Assembly (NCBI GenBank): GCA_964017045.1
Contig: OZ024796.1
Span: 2,071,637-2,135,636, forward strand
Length of the DNA stretch: 64,000 nt
Direction: 5' to 3'
DNA from: Omphiscola glabra
Taxonomy: Eukaryota > Mollusca > Gastropoda > Lymnaeidae
Positions 14,101 to 29,100 of the stretch are shown here, in pieces; within the stretch, counting starts at the first letter, position 1; every line of letters begins with the position of its first letter. The translations under genes and the position numbers were made by a program. Under the pieces are notes generated by a model. That model was not told where the DNA came from and made no database searches. It saw only the letters and a list, made by a program, of their open reading frames with translations.

Positions 14101-17100
14101 CATTCTACAATTTAAAATAGCTTGTCCAAGTCAATGCTAATGCAAAATCCAAAGGTTACCTGCATAATTTTCTGCAATATGGCAGGTGGGGAGATGTATC
14201 CCATCATGCTGTTGAGTACATGGTGAGTCATTTCCTTAAAACCTGGATCAAGACATTGTCATCAGTTTTTTATAGTGTTGTCAAGATTATGCTTTAGACT
14301 TAGACAGAACATAAGATAAAGCATGTCTCTATCACTATTCCATTAGATGTACCCTATCCACAAAACTCAGACTTCTAAAATGACTTGATAAAGTGAGTAC
14401 ACATTTTAGTCAAAGAAGTTCATTAACTTAAATGAATACCTAAGATAAACAAAAAAGTTACTGAAGTGTTGAATAGAACTGTTTGTTGTTGTTGTTTTTT
14501 TGCTTTTCATGTAGAAAGAATCAGAAGTGCAGAAAATAAAGAAAAATAGATGATAGAAGATGAAAGTAGATGATAGAAGATGAAAGTAGATGATAGAAGA
14601 CGAAAGTAGATGATAGAAGACGAAAGTAGATGATAGAAGACGAAAGTAGATGATAGAAGACGAAAGTAGATGATAGAAGACGAAAGTAGATGATAGAAGA
14701 TGAAAGTAGATGATAGAAGACGAAAGTAGATGATAGAAGATGAAAGTAGATGATAGAAGATGAAAGTAGATGATAGAAGATGAAAGTAGATGATAGAAGA
14801 CGAAAGTAGATGATAGAAGACGAAAGTAGATGATAGAAGATGAAAGTAGATGATAGAAGATGAAAGTAGATGATAGAAGATGAAAGTAGATGATAGAAGA
14901 TGAAAGTAGACGATAGAAGATGAAAGTAGATGATAGAAGATGAAAGTAGATGATAGAAGATGAAAGTAGATGATAGAAGATGAAAGTAGATGATAGAAGA
15001 TGAAAGTAGATGATAGAAGATGAAAGTAGATGATAGAAGATGAAAGTAGATAATAGAAGATGAAAGTAGATGATAGAAGATGAAATTAGATGATAGAAGA
15101 TGAAAGTAGATGATAGAAGATGGGAGAGAAATTATGATTCCAATATTAGCAATGGGGCAAATTACAAAAAGAAAATCATAGTCTGATGTTAAAAGGAATT
15201 CATACTAAAAAATAAAACTGCCATTTTTGGTAATGATTACCTGGCTGATTACCTAGCTGATTACCTGGCTGATTACCTGGCTGATTACATGGCTGATTAC
15301 CTGGCTGATTACCTGGCTTACCCATTCCATTAAGACTTGAATTAACATGCAGAAAACCATAATTTTAAATATTTCCACTTTTTACTTACAGTCCATAACA
15401 TCTTTTTCCAGTGTGTTTTTTAGCTTCCTTTGTGGGGAGACTACAGCTTCTAGAAGAGGGAACCACAGTGCCTGGTGGGACAGAACAGACGTTTGACTTG
15501 TCATTTAATGACAGCACATTCTGTTTGACTCATTGCTCACATATTAATGACAAACACTTTATTAAAGATGCAGACACACAAAGGAAAAATATATGACACT
15601 CATAGTTTGAGAATAATGTGTTTTATGTTTTGAAAGTTATTGTTTGAGAATAATGTGTATTAGGTTTTGAAACTTATTGCCAGAGAATGCATTTTAGAGC
15701 TTGAAATTGTAACATTTAAGAATGATTTAAACACATAAAGGGTTCTGAATAATTCAATTAGTCACTAGACCAACCTCCCTGGCAGCCTCATCAATTTTGG
15801 CTGAATTTCTCTGGCACAGCTGTACGATGATGTAGAGTCGAGTTTCTGCCTTGGAAAACAAGATCTTGGTAGCTGTCAGGAAAAATAATAAACATACTGT
15901 CACAGTGAAAGAAATTTGGTCTGCTTTTAACAATTTAATATAGAAAAAATCCTCGAAATGTTGCTTAAATATTGTGTAAACTACATCCATAAGGTTCTGT
16001 GCACTACATCCATACAGTTATGTGCACTACATCCATGCGGTTCTGTGCACTACATCCATATGGTTCTGGGCACTACATCCATATGGTTCTATGCACTACA
16101 TCCATATGGTTCTGTGCACTACATCACTACGGTACTGTGCACTACATCCCTACGGTTCTGTGCACTACATCCCTACAGTTATGTGCACTACATCCATTCG
16201 GTTCTGTGCACTACATCCAAATGGTTCTGTGCACACAAACAATATGTACAAACCTGTTAAATCAGTTGCTTCCTTCTGCACCTGCTGGCTCAGGGTCTTC
16301 AGGTGACTTTGCAGGTTCTGTAGGAACACGAGACTATTTTTAAACAGCTAAATATGTGTCATCTTAACATTTATTATTTTGTTAATTGCCAGAGAGTAGC
16401 CACATACTCTTTGCTTTACTCCCCTAATTTGTAAACATTGTATTGTAATGATAAAATCTTGCTGTTAGATGACTAAGAATGGGCAGACAGTTTTAAATTA
16501 CCTCCAGTCTTGCTGTTAGTTGACTAAGAATGGGCAGACAGTTTTAAACTACCTCCAGTCTTGCTGTTAGATGACTAAGAATGGGCAGACAGTTTTAAAC
16601 TACCTCCAGTCTTGCTGTTAGTTGACTAAGAATGGGCAGACAGTTTTAAACTACCTCCAGCAGTATGATTGTAATGATAAAATCTTGCTGTTAGATGACT
16701 AAGAATGGGCAGACAGTTTTAAATTACCTCCAGTCTTGCTGTTAGATGACTAAGAATGGGCAGACAGTTTTAAACTACCTCCAGTCTTGCTGTTAGATGA
16801 CTAAGAATGGGCAGACAGTTTTAAACTACCTCCAGTCTTGCTGTTAGTTGACTAAGAATGGGCAGACAGTTTTAAACTACCTCCAGTCTTGCTGTTAGAT
16901 GACTAAGAATGGGCAGACAGTTTTAAAGTACCTCCAGTCTTGCTGTTAGTTGACTAAGAATGGGCAGACAGTTTTAAACTACCTCCAGTCTTGCTGTTAG
17001 ATGACTAAGAATGGGCAGGCAGTTTTAAATTACCTCCAGCAGTATCCTGAAGGCTCCTTGTATGTCGCCAGCCTTCTCCAACAAATACGCCGTGGCTTCC

Positions 17101-20100
17101 CAAGCTTGATGTCGGCGGACAATCTTTCAAAACACAAGAAAACATGCATGCCAATCTCGAGGCTGAGATTAATTCACACAAAACAATATTAAGTTTAAAT
17201 CTTAATTTCCTTCTATGCCTTTAAGACTACCCAATTAAAAATACTGACACACAACTGTATCCCTTTATCTGGACACATATTTTTTATGTACCAATGTAAA
17301 CTAGTTTTATCTGGCAACCTATATTTATGCACCAATGTAAACTAGTTTTATCTGGACACATATTTTTATGTACCAATGTAAACTAGTTTTATCTGGCAAC
17401 CTATATTTATGCACCAATGTCAACTAGTTTTATCTGGACACATATTTTTATGTACCAATGTAAACTAGTTTTATCTGGCAACCTATATTTATGCACCAAT
17501 GACAACTAGTTTTAGCACATAGAAATTTGTCTACCTCTAGCGTCTCCTCAAGCCGGTAGCCTTCATTTAGTTTAACAAACCCACAGACATCCTGAGGCTT
17601 GTAGCTACACATCAGGTCAATGTACTGCTCCAAGACCTGCGGTTCAATGATGATCTGCTTCTCTGGTCTTAGGGCACTGCCTTGAGCATCTCTGAAACAA
17701 ACATATGGCCCAGTTGTAAGATGGCAGAAACAAACATATGACCCAGTTGTAAGATGGCACAAACAAACATATGACCCAGTTGTAAGATGGCAGAAACAAA
17801 CATATGACCCGTTTGCAAGACAGCATAAAGGAAAACACTAATTCTTCTAAGAATTTAATTTGCAATTACAAAGCAATACAAGAACATCTTTGATTGGATG
17901 ATAGCAATATAATTATTATTATTATTATATGTTGTCTTATATAGCGCAGTACCCCAGCCTAGGGCTAGGCTCACCGCGCTGTATATAAAAATATTAGCAA
18001 AAGAAACATAATCGTGACAATAACATACAATACATTTATGTAATAAAGAACAGATGTATAGAGACAAAACAAAAACAAATGCATATTCACCCCACCCACC
18101 CCAGAACTTTTACATGACATACCATTGACGTCGGCCAGCAGCATCGTTTATCAGTCAGATTTGGGGAATCAGTCAGGGTAATAGAGTTTAAAGAGATGTG
18201 TTTTGAGTGCAGTTTTGAGGGCCTGTGTGGTTGGTATATCGCGGATGTGTAGTGGAAGAGAATTCCATTGTTTGGGGCGCAGAAAGAGAAAGATCGTTCA
18301 CCATATGTTTTAGTCGTGTCTTAGCAACGGACAGAATACGCGTGTCTGCGGAGGAGCGACGCTGTCGAAGGGGTGAATAGACAGAAAGAAGTTCGGTTAG
18401 ATAGGAAGGGCAGGAATCTGAGAAAAAGTTTGTTATCAATGCATGCCTTTATAGGAAGCCAATGAAGTGAGTGGAGTAGTGGAGTGACATGATCACGTTT
18501 TTTGCCTTTAGTACTAGCCTAGCAGCTGAATTTTGAACCTTTTGTACTTTTTCTATGAAGTGTTTTGGTGAACCTGACAGAAGAGAGTTGCAATAGTCAA
18601 GATAAGAGAGAACAAGAGCACAGACTGGTGTTTTTGTTGCGCTAACTGTGAGGTACAAGAACATCTTTGATTGGATGATAGCAATACAAGAACATCTTTG
18701 ATTGGATGATAGCAATACAAGAACATCTTTGATTGGATGATAGCAATACAAGAACATCTTTGATTGGATGATAGCAATACAAGAACATCTTTGATTGGAT
18801 GATAGCAATACAAGAACATCTTTGATTGGATGATAGCAATACAAGAACATCTTTTATTGGCTGACGCTACCTGTAGAATATAACGCCTTGTAGAAATTCA
18901 AACAACAAAGTCCTGTTTGAGCCCAGCCTCTTCACGATGTCCAATAATCCACTGGACAAGCAGGATATCACAGTCTGCGCGGCTTGCTTACAGTCTATGC
19001 TCACCAGGTCCTGTACATTAAACAATGTATAGCCAAAAGGTGTGTTAAACAAAACAAAAACTATAGTGAGAGGCCGACCAGACTCAATGGCAATGGGACT
19101 CATAATAAAAATTGAAAAACACTTTTTCTTGAGCTCTCCTGCTCTAGAGTCATAAATGGCATCAATGATATAAAAATCACTACTTCCAATGGATTAACCT
19201 ATGCAGCAGGAGTCATTCTTCTTCTTCTTCAAGTGTCCCTTAATTTTTCTTAATATAAGTTTAATTTGTATTTTCATTCCCCTTTCATTTCTTTCTCCAT
19301 TGATACCTAATTCAAGCAACTTTTAACGAAACACAACCAAAATTTACTTTAAAAAAAAATTGATTGCTTTTTTTTTAAATTGAGAAATTTCATTTACTTA
19401 ACTTGAATGACTAGGTGGCTTGAAAAAAAAAAATCAATGTCCAACGTTACCTCTAAATTTTTGAGTGCTTCCTCCTGCAGGGCACTCTTTTCTCCAGGAG
19501 TACACGTGGGGCTCTGCATGATGCTGTCTATGTATTTGAACACATGATACTGAAGAGTCAAAATATTCAAGTATATTACTTCCACTTTTACAATTTAACT
19601 ATTTTCCTTTTTGAAAATTGATTCAAAACCCCCCCTCCCCCCCCCCCATTTTTCCCCACCCCCACCATTCTTTCTCCTGTCTCCAATGACAAAATACCTA
19701 ATAATACACTAACACCCCTGCCCCCACTATAACAATGGCATAATTTGATGTCCAGGACACATATGTAAAGCACACAAAAATTATTATCTAATGTTCTCAT
19801 TTTAAGTTGTATGACATTGGCAATTCTCTGACATTTCATAATACAAACATTTAAAAAAAAATTTTTGTGTGAAAAAGTAGAAAATAATTTACAATTTCTT
19901 AAAATAAATTTAGCAAAGAAAGACTGTGTAGATGTGTAGAAGTGTAGGTGAGCACTCTATGTATCCGAAGGATTCAAACTTAAATATATGTTTTATTTTT
20001 ATACATTTTTAAAAATATTTTCTGCACAGACTTTCTTCGCATCATGCATTTTAAGGTCAACATAGCGTGAGAAAGCTTTAAAATGTCATGTATCCAAACA

Positions 20101-23100
20101 AATAAATAACGCTCCCTTCACACATCCACAAGATGAAAATGCGAGGAGAGTCTATAAAATACACAGTCTTACCCTACGGGCGGGGTCCTTGAGATAGCAA
20201 GTGAGAATCTTGTCAAAGCTTCTCCTCTTTTCAAAAAGATACTCACAAACTCGGTAGCTGGAATAGTAATGAAGAAATAAATAAGTCGTGCCTTTATACA
20301 CATTACAAAAATTATATTCAATATAGTCTCAACTTGTTCAAAACTGTTAAAAAATCATGACGAGCTGTTAAGTTATTAAGTAATTTAAATAAAGAAACAT
20401 TTCGGATTAGGGCTTGGAATTAACTTTAAAACTATGAAATTAATTAATTCAAATGATTTTCATACAGCCATTTAGTTTTATTTATCAAAATCTACAATTG
20501 ATATTTCCTTAACTATTTTCATTATATTTTTTGAAAAAAATATAGTTTTTATGGTAACATTGCACATTCTTATGTGTGGACCCTCAAAGCTTCACTGTAG
20601 CTGGGAAACAGATGCTTTGCTGTAGCTGGGAAACAGATGCTTTGCTGTAGCTGGTAAACAGATGCTTTGCTGTAGCTGGGAAACAGATGCTATACTGTAG
20701 CTGGGAAACAGATGCTATGCTGTAGCTGGGAAACAGATGCTATACTGTAGCTGGGAAACAGATGCTATACTGTAGCTGGGAAACAGATGCTATACTGTAG
20801 CTGGGAAACAGATGCTATACTGTAGCTGGGAAACAGATGCTATACTGTAGCTGGGAAACAGATGCTATACTGTAGCTGGGAAACAGATGCTATACTGTAG
20901 CTGGGAAACAGATGCTTTGCTGTAGCTGGTAAACAGTTAACACAATGTTGAAAAGTGAGACACTCTTTTGTACAATTCAATTTAACATAACTCACAACTT
21001 TGCTGTATGGGCCAAACTAAGCAGACGGCCTTCATTGAACTGAGCAAGACCGCCGGCTTGTAACAGCTCCATCAAGGCCTGTTGTCTTTCCTCATGTCTG
21101 GATTCATCTTCTGGGTTGGCCAGGAACTCCAACACCTCAACAAAGTAGGACAAGAGGCAAATGAAAAGGTTTTTCATTGTTTTGTTGGATGCCTAGCGTA
21201 AGATCTGGAAAATGTCTGCCTGTGTGCTATTATACAAATGTAAGATCTGGAAAATGTCTGCCTGTGTGCTATTATACAAATGTAAGATCTGGAAATGTCT
21301 GCCTGTGTGCTATTATACAAATGTAAGATCTGGAAATGTCTGTCTGTGTGCTATTATACAAATGTAAGATCTGGAAAATGTCTGCCTGTGTGCTATTATA
21401 CAAATGTAAGATCTGGAAATGTCTGCCTGTGTGCTATTATACAAATGTAAGATCTGGAAATGTCTGCCTGTGTGCTATTATACAAATGTAAGATCTGGAA
21501 ATGTCTGCCTGTGTGCTATTATACAAATGTAAGATCTGGAAATGTCTGCCTGTGTGCTATTATACAAATGTAAGATCTGGAAAATGTCTGCCTGTGTGCT
21601 ATTATACAAATGTAAGATCTGGAAATGTCTGCCTGTGTGCTATTATACAAATGTAAGATCTGGAAAATGTCTGCCTGTGTGCTATTATACAAATGTAAGA
21701 TCTGGAAATGTCTGCCTGTGTGCAATTATACCAATGTAAGATCTGGAAATGTCTGCCTGTGTGCTATTATACAAATGTAAGATCTGGAAAATGTCTGCCT
21801 GTGTGCTATTATACAAATGTAAGATCTGGAAATGTCTGCCTGTGTGCTATTATACAAATGTAAGATCTGGAAAATGTCTGCCTGTGTGCTATTATACAAA
21901 TGTAAGATCTGGAAATGTCTGCCTGTGTGCAATTATACAAATGTAAGATCTGGAAATGTCTGCCTGTGTGCTATTATACAAATGTAAGATCTGGAAATGT
22001 CTGCCTGTGTGCTATTATACAAATGTAAGATCTGGAAAATGTCTGCCTGTGTGCTATTATACAAATGTAAGATCTGGAAATGTCTGCCTGTGTGCTATTA
22101 TACAAATGTAAGATCTGGAAATGTCTGCCTGTGTGCTATTATACAAATGTAAGATCTGGAAAATGTCTGCCTGTGTGCTATTATACAAATGTAAGATCTG
22201 GAAATGTCTGCCTGTGTGCTATTATACAAATGTAAGATCTGGAAATGTCTGCCTGTGTGCTATTATACAAATGTAAGATCTGGAAATGTCTGCCTGTGTG
22301 CTATTATACAAATGTAAGATCTGGAAATGTCTGCCTGTGTGCTATTATACAAATGTAAGATCTGGAAAATGTCTGCCTGTGTGCTATTATACAAATGTAA
22401 GATCTGGAAATGTCTGCCTGTGTGCTATTATACAAATGTAAGATCTGGAAAATGTCTGCCTGTGTGCTATTATACAAATGTAAGATCTGGAAATGTCTGC
22501 CTGTGTGCAATTATACCAATGTAAGATCTGGAAATGTCTGCCTGTGTGCTATTATACAAATGTAAGATCTGGAAAATGTCTGCCTGTGTGCTATTATACA
22601 AATGTAAGATCTGGAAATGTCTGCCTGTGTGCTATTATACAAATGTAAGATCTGGAAAATGTCTGCCTGTGTGCTATTATACAAATGTAAGATCTGGAAA
22701 TGTCTGCCTGTGTGCAATTATACAAATGTAAGATCTGGAAATGTCTGCCTGTGTGCTATTATACAAATGTAAGATCTGGAAATGTCTGCCTGTGTGCTAT
22801 TATACAAATGTAAGATCTGGAAAATGTCTGCCTGTGTGCTATTATACAAATGTAAGATCTGGAAATGTCTGCCTGTGTGCTATTATACAAATGTAAGATC
22901 TGGAAATGTCTGCCTGTGTGCTATTATACAAATGTAAGATCTGGAAATGTCTGCCTGTGTGCTATTATACAAATGTAAGATCTGGAAAATGTCTGCCTGT
23001 GTGCTATTATACAAATGTAAGATCTGGAAATGTCTGCCTGTGTGCTATTATACAAATGTAAGATCTGGAAAATGTCTGCCTGTGTGCTATTATACAAATG

Positions 23101-26100
23101 TAAGATCTGGAAATGTCTGCCTGTGTGCTATTATACAAATTTATCTCTGATGAATCTCCCAATACTCAAAGTACATTCGAAACAAAATAAAAATAATCAA
23201 AGGTTTGACTTTTCTGGCTAACAGAAACTCAGCAGTAAATGAAATAGATTAAAAGGTTATTGGGGATTTTCAGCCAAATTATAATTATAATCATTAATTT
23301 AAGTTATATGAAAAAGATTGATTGATATGTCCCTACTATGTATCTTCATGGCACATCAATCAGTCTCCAGAAACAACCAGTCTCTACAACCAACCAGTCT
23401 CTAAAACCAACCTGTGTCTGCTACCAACCAGTCTCTACAACCAAAAAGTTTCTAAAACAAACCAGTCTTGACAAACAGCCAGTCTCTACAACCAACCAGT
23501 CTCTACAACCAACCAGTCTCTACAACCAACCAGTCCCTACAACCAACCAGTCTCTACAACCAACCAGTCTCTACAACCAACCAGTCTCTACAACCAACCA
23601 GTCTCTACAACCAACCAGTCTCTACAACCAACCAGTCTCCACAACCAACCAGTACTTACAACCAACCAGTCTCTACAACCAACCAGTCTCTACAACCACC
23701 CATTCTCTACAACCAACCAGTCTCTACAACCAACCAGTCTCTACAACGACCCATTCTCTACAACCAACCAGTCACTACAACCAACCAGTCTCTACAACCA
23801 CCCATTCTCTACAACCAGCCAGTCACTACTACCAACCAGTCTCTACAATCAACAAGTCACTACTACCAGCCAGTCTCTACAATCAGCCAGTCTCTACAAC
23901 CAGCCAGTCCCTACAACCAACCAGTCCCTACAACCAACCAGTCTCTACAACCAACAAGTCACTACTACCAACCAGTCTCTAAGACCAACCAGTCTCCAAA
24001 ACCACCCATTCTCTACAACCAGCCAGTCTCTACAACCAACCAGTCTCTACGACCAACCAATCCCTACAAACAACCAGTCTCTACAATCAGCCAGTCTCTA
24101 CAACCAGCCAGTCCCTACAAACAACCAGTCTCTACCACCAACCAGTCTCTACAACCAACCAGTCACTACAACCAACCAGTCTCTACAACCACCCATTCTC
24201 TACAACCAGCCAGTCACTACTACCAACCAGTCTCTACAATCAACAAGTCACTACTACCAGCCAGTCTCTACAATCAGCCAGTCTCTACAACCAGCCAGTC
24301 CCTACAACCAACCAGTCCCTACAACCAACCAGTCTCTACAACCAACAAGTCACTACTACCAACCAGTCTCTAAGACCAACCAGTCTCCAAAACCACCCAT
24401 TCTCTACAACCAGCCAGTCTCTACAACCACCCATTCTCTACAACCATCCAGTCCCTACAACCAACCAGTCCCTATAACCAACCAGTCTCTACAACCAACC
24501 AATCCCTACAAACAACCAGTCTCTACAACCAACCAGTCTCTACAACCAACCAGTCTCTACAACCAACCAGTCTCCACAACCAACCAGTACTTACAACCAA
24601 CCAGTCTCTACAACCAACCAGTCTCTACAACCACCCATTCTCTACAACCAACCAGTCTCTACAACCAACCAGTCTCTACAACCACCCATTCTCTACCATC
24701 AACCAGTCTCTACGACCAACCAATCCCTACAAACAACCAGTCTCTACAATCAGCCAGTCTCTACAACCAGCCAGTCCCTACAAACAACCAGTCTCTACCA
24801 CCAACCAGTCTCTACGACCAACCAATCCCTACAAACAACCAGTCTCTACAACCAACCAGTCTCTACAACCAACCAGTCTCTTCAACCAACCAGTCTCTAC
24901 AACCAACCAGTCTCTACGACCAACCAATCCATATAAACAACCAGTCTCTACAACCAACCAGTCTCTACAACCAACCAGTCTCTACAACCAACCAGTCTCT
25001 ACAACCAAACAGTCTCTACAACCAACCAGTCTCTACAACCAACCAGTCTCTACAACCAACCAGTCTCTTCAACCAACCAGTCTCTACAACCAACCAGTCT
25101 CTTCAACTAACCAGTCTCTACAACCATCCAGTCTCTTCAACCAACCAGTCTCTACAACCAACCAGTCTCTACAACCAACCAGTCTCTACAACCAACCAGT
25201 CTCTTCAACCAACCAGTCTCTACAACCAACCAGTCTCTTCAACCAACCAGTCTCTACAACCAACCAGTCTCTACAACCAACCAGTCTCTACAACCAACCA
25301 GTCTCTACAACCAACCAGTCCTTACAACCAGCCAGTCTCTACAACCAGTCAGTCTCTAAAACCAACCAGTCCCTACAACAAACCAGTCTCTACAATCAGC
25401 CAGTCTCTACAACCAACCAGTCCCTACAACCAACCAGTCTCTACAACCAGTCAGTCTCTAAAACCAACCAGTCCCTACAACAAACCAGTCTCTACAACCA
25501 ACCAGTCTCTACAACCAACCAGTCTCTACAACCCACCAGTCTCTACAACAAGTCAGTCTCTATAACCAACCAGTCCCTACAACCAACCAGTCCCTACAAA
25601 CCAACCAGTCTCTACAACCAACCAGTCCTTACAACCAACCAGTCCTTATAACCAACCAGTCTCTACAACCAACCAGTCTCTACAACCAACCAGTCTCTAC
25701 AACCAACCAGTCTCTACAACCAACCAGTCTCTACAACCAACCAGTCACTACAACCAACCAGTCTCTTCAACCAACCAGTCTCTACAACCAACCAGTCTCT
25801 ACAACCAACCAGTCTCTACAACCAACCAGTCTCTACAACCAACCAGTCCTTACAACCAGCCAGTCTCTACAACCAGTCAGTCTCTAAAACCAACCAGTCT
25901 CTACAACAAACCAGTATCTACAATCAGCCAGTCTCTACAACCAACCAGTCCCTACAACCAACCAGTCTCTACAACCAACCAGTCTCTAAAACCAACCTGT
26001 GTCTGCTACCAACCAGTCTCTACAACCAACCAGTCTCTACAACCAACCAGTCTCTACAACCCACCAGTCTCTACAACCAGTCAGTCTCTATAACCAACCA

Positions 26101-29100
26101 GTCCCTACAAACCAACCAGTCTCTACAACCAACCAGTCTCTACAACCAACCAGTCCTTACAACCAACCAGTCCTTATAACCAACCAGTCTCTACAACAAA
26201 CCAGTCTCTGCAACCAACCAGTCTCTACAACCAACCAGTCTCTACAACCAACCAGTCTCTACAACCAACCAGTCTCTACAACCAACCAGTCACTACAACC
26301 AACCAGTCTCTACAACCATCCAGTCTCTACAACCAACCAGTCTCTACAACTATCAAGCTTACACACTTGAAGTCATCTATGAAGGCTTATTAAGAATAAA
26401 ATGACTGCCACATATCCTCACAAAAATTTTGGCCAGTGCAACGCACACTTCCAATATTACACACAAGCAACACTTCCAAGATTACACACAAGCAACACTT
26501 CCAAGATTACACACAAGCAACACTTCCAATGTTACACACAAGCAACACTTCCAACGTTACACACAAGCAACACTTCCAACATTACACACAAGCAACACTT
26601 CCAATGTTACACACAAGAAACACTTCCAATGTTACACACAAGCAACACTTCCAAGATTACACACAAGCAACACTTCCAACGTTACACACAAGCAACACTT
26701 AAAACAAAAACAAGCTTATGACATCACAGCCCGTTTACCTGTTCAAACAGCACTCTGTTGACCTGAATGGTGTTTTCATGTCTGGCCATTTGGCGGGCCA
26801 AGAAGGTGAACAGGATGCCTATCTGTGTGGGCTGAATGGGGAAATAAGATTGGTCAAAATAAAATAATAATCAAATTGTGCTCAGAATGTTGAATATTTT
26901 AGAAAACTTTTTTTTTAAATTCTGCCCTTGGCTCTTCAGCCTTGTTAACAAATAGATGGAACATTATATCAGTGGCGTAGTGAGGGGGAGCAAGGGGGGG
27001 CATCATGCCCTGGGCGCTACTCACAATGGGGCGCCAAATGGTATATTTTACTATAATATTGTATGGTTTTCGAATAGGGGGGGGGCGCTAAAAAGGTATT
27101 GGGAGCGCTAAAAAGGTATTGTGCCCCGGGCGCGAGTTAAGCTCGCTACGCCACTGCATTATATCACTTCAAAGTCCAAGTCCCTCAAGCAAACACAATG
27201 TTTGACAATCACAAGTGATCTTTTGTACAATTTTTCAGGGACTAATTTATCAGGGATAATTGTATGAACCAAAAGGACTATTCTCATTAACGAGCATTTA
27301 GCTATTAAAAATATAATTGCAGAACTTACTGTAAAGCCAACACTCTCCACCATAACTTGTAAGAGGATGTCAACAACCCTCTGTCTTTTTTGTTTACTGT
27401 TGTAAATAAAGACATTTTTTTGTTTACTGTTGTAAATAAAGACATTTTTTTGTTTACTGTTGTAAATAAAGACATTTTTTTGTTTACTGTTGTAAATAAA
27501 GACATTTTTTTGCTTACTGTTGTAAATAAAGACATTTTTTTTGTTTACTGTTGTAAATAAAGACATTTTTTTTGTTTACTGTTGTAAATAAAGACATTTT
27601 TTTTGTTTACTGTTGTAAATAAAGACATTTTTTTGGAAGAGAAAGAAACTATAACTTTATTAGAAGTTTAGAGAATGCTTTAAAGCTTTAAATAGATTAA
27701 TTAGACAAGAACTATTTGCGTCGATGTATCAATAAATGTTATGCTTTAATAATAATTTTACACAAGTAAACGTTTTGGCACATGTCTTCATCAGTATAAC
27801 AACTAAATATTTACTGTATACTAGTAATACACCAGATAGGATTTATATGGAAAATAAAATAATAACAAGAATTGGTATGTTGGCTCCATAAGGTATAAAC
27901 CAAATCCACAATTTTACGTAGCTGCCATGTCTTTTTCCTGTTTGGTTTTTTACATTTTCCTTCAAATCACTTCCTTTCTATTCTTTTTTATTTTGTTTCT
28001 GTCTGGGTTTTGAACCCACTCCTTTTTTTTACTCTTTTTTTAGGTAGGTTTTATATGTAGATATATATTATGTAAATTTAATTTATAATTATTTAAATGT
28101 TTTTTTGCTGTACTGATGAAGGCATTTGCCCAAACGTTTACTTGTGTATTATGTAAAATTATTATTAAAGCTTAACATATATTGTTATATTGAAACAAAT
28201 TGTTTGTGTCTAATTAATTTAGAAGTTTAACAACTAAAAATCACACTCAACATCCACTAGAAGGATGGACAAGGCACGTGTCATGAGCAGGCATGGTGGT
28301 GTAAGCAAGATGTACTAAAATAATTCGTGGCAATATATAATCAGAACAGCTAAGAGGATTATATTATAGTATAAATTTATTAGTTAATGTTTAATCTTTC
28401 TACACATACACATATATTTTCAATTTAGAATGAAATATCTGAGAACCATTATGCTTATTAAAAAAATATTTTTAAAAAAAACAAGTTCAATGAGTATTTA
28501 AAATTATTAAAAAACGCAAAGTTCAATAAAATTACAGCATTGTATTTAAATATTATAAGCAGAGTATACTACTTACCCCTCGGGAGTATTAAATTCTGGC
28601 TCCTCAAAAGCCTGAAAGGAACAAAAAAGCTTTAATAATTCTGTTTAAATTATGCACTGAATGAACAGAAAGAGGACGAAACATGTTAAGTATAAGTTGC
28701 TGTAGAATTTAAATATTCTCTGGATGATTCCTACATCTACTTTACATGTCATATTCTATTTTTATTTCATATTTAAAAAAAGAAGGCTGATGTGCCATTC
28801 AAATTTATAATTTGATGTTTTGATGGCAATGACTGGTCAAGGACATACGCTTTTGAGAGAAGAATTTTTCAGAACCTTTCAAATACTTTGTTGATATTTA
28901 GTCTAGCCAAGTTTAACCAAAAGTCTTGACAAATTTAACCAAAAGCATTTATATATTTTGGGATAAAGACAATAAGGATAGAGATGTTTACCAATGCCAA
29001 AACATTGAGGAATTCCCGCGTATCAAATCTGAGCAAAGTTCGCAAATAGGGATATGGAAGTTCATCTGGGGAAGATAGAAATACCAACATATTAACGGGG

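Noticed and set aside
15968..16317. Possible acceptor-derived array at exon 36 (repeat contains CACAGAACC, exon start is CTACAG|AACC)
   Set aside because: The array lies downstream of exon 36, on the donor side, and the shared string is only seven bases, so chance is likely.
23338..26370. Gln/Pro/Thr-rich open frames of up to 301 codons, which look like a structural protein
   Set aside because: The 17-base array explains them, and the same pattern appears in several frames.
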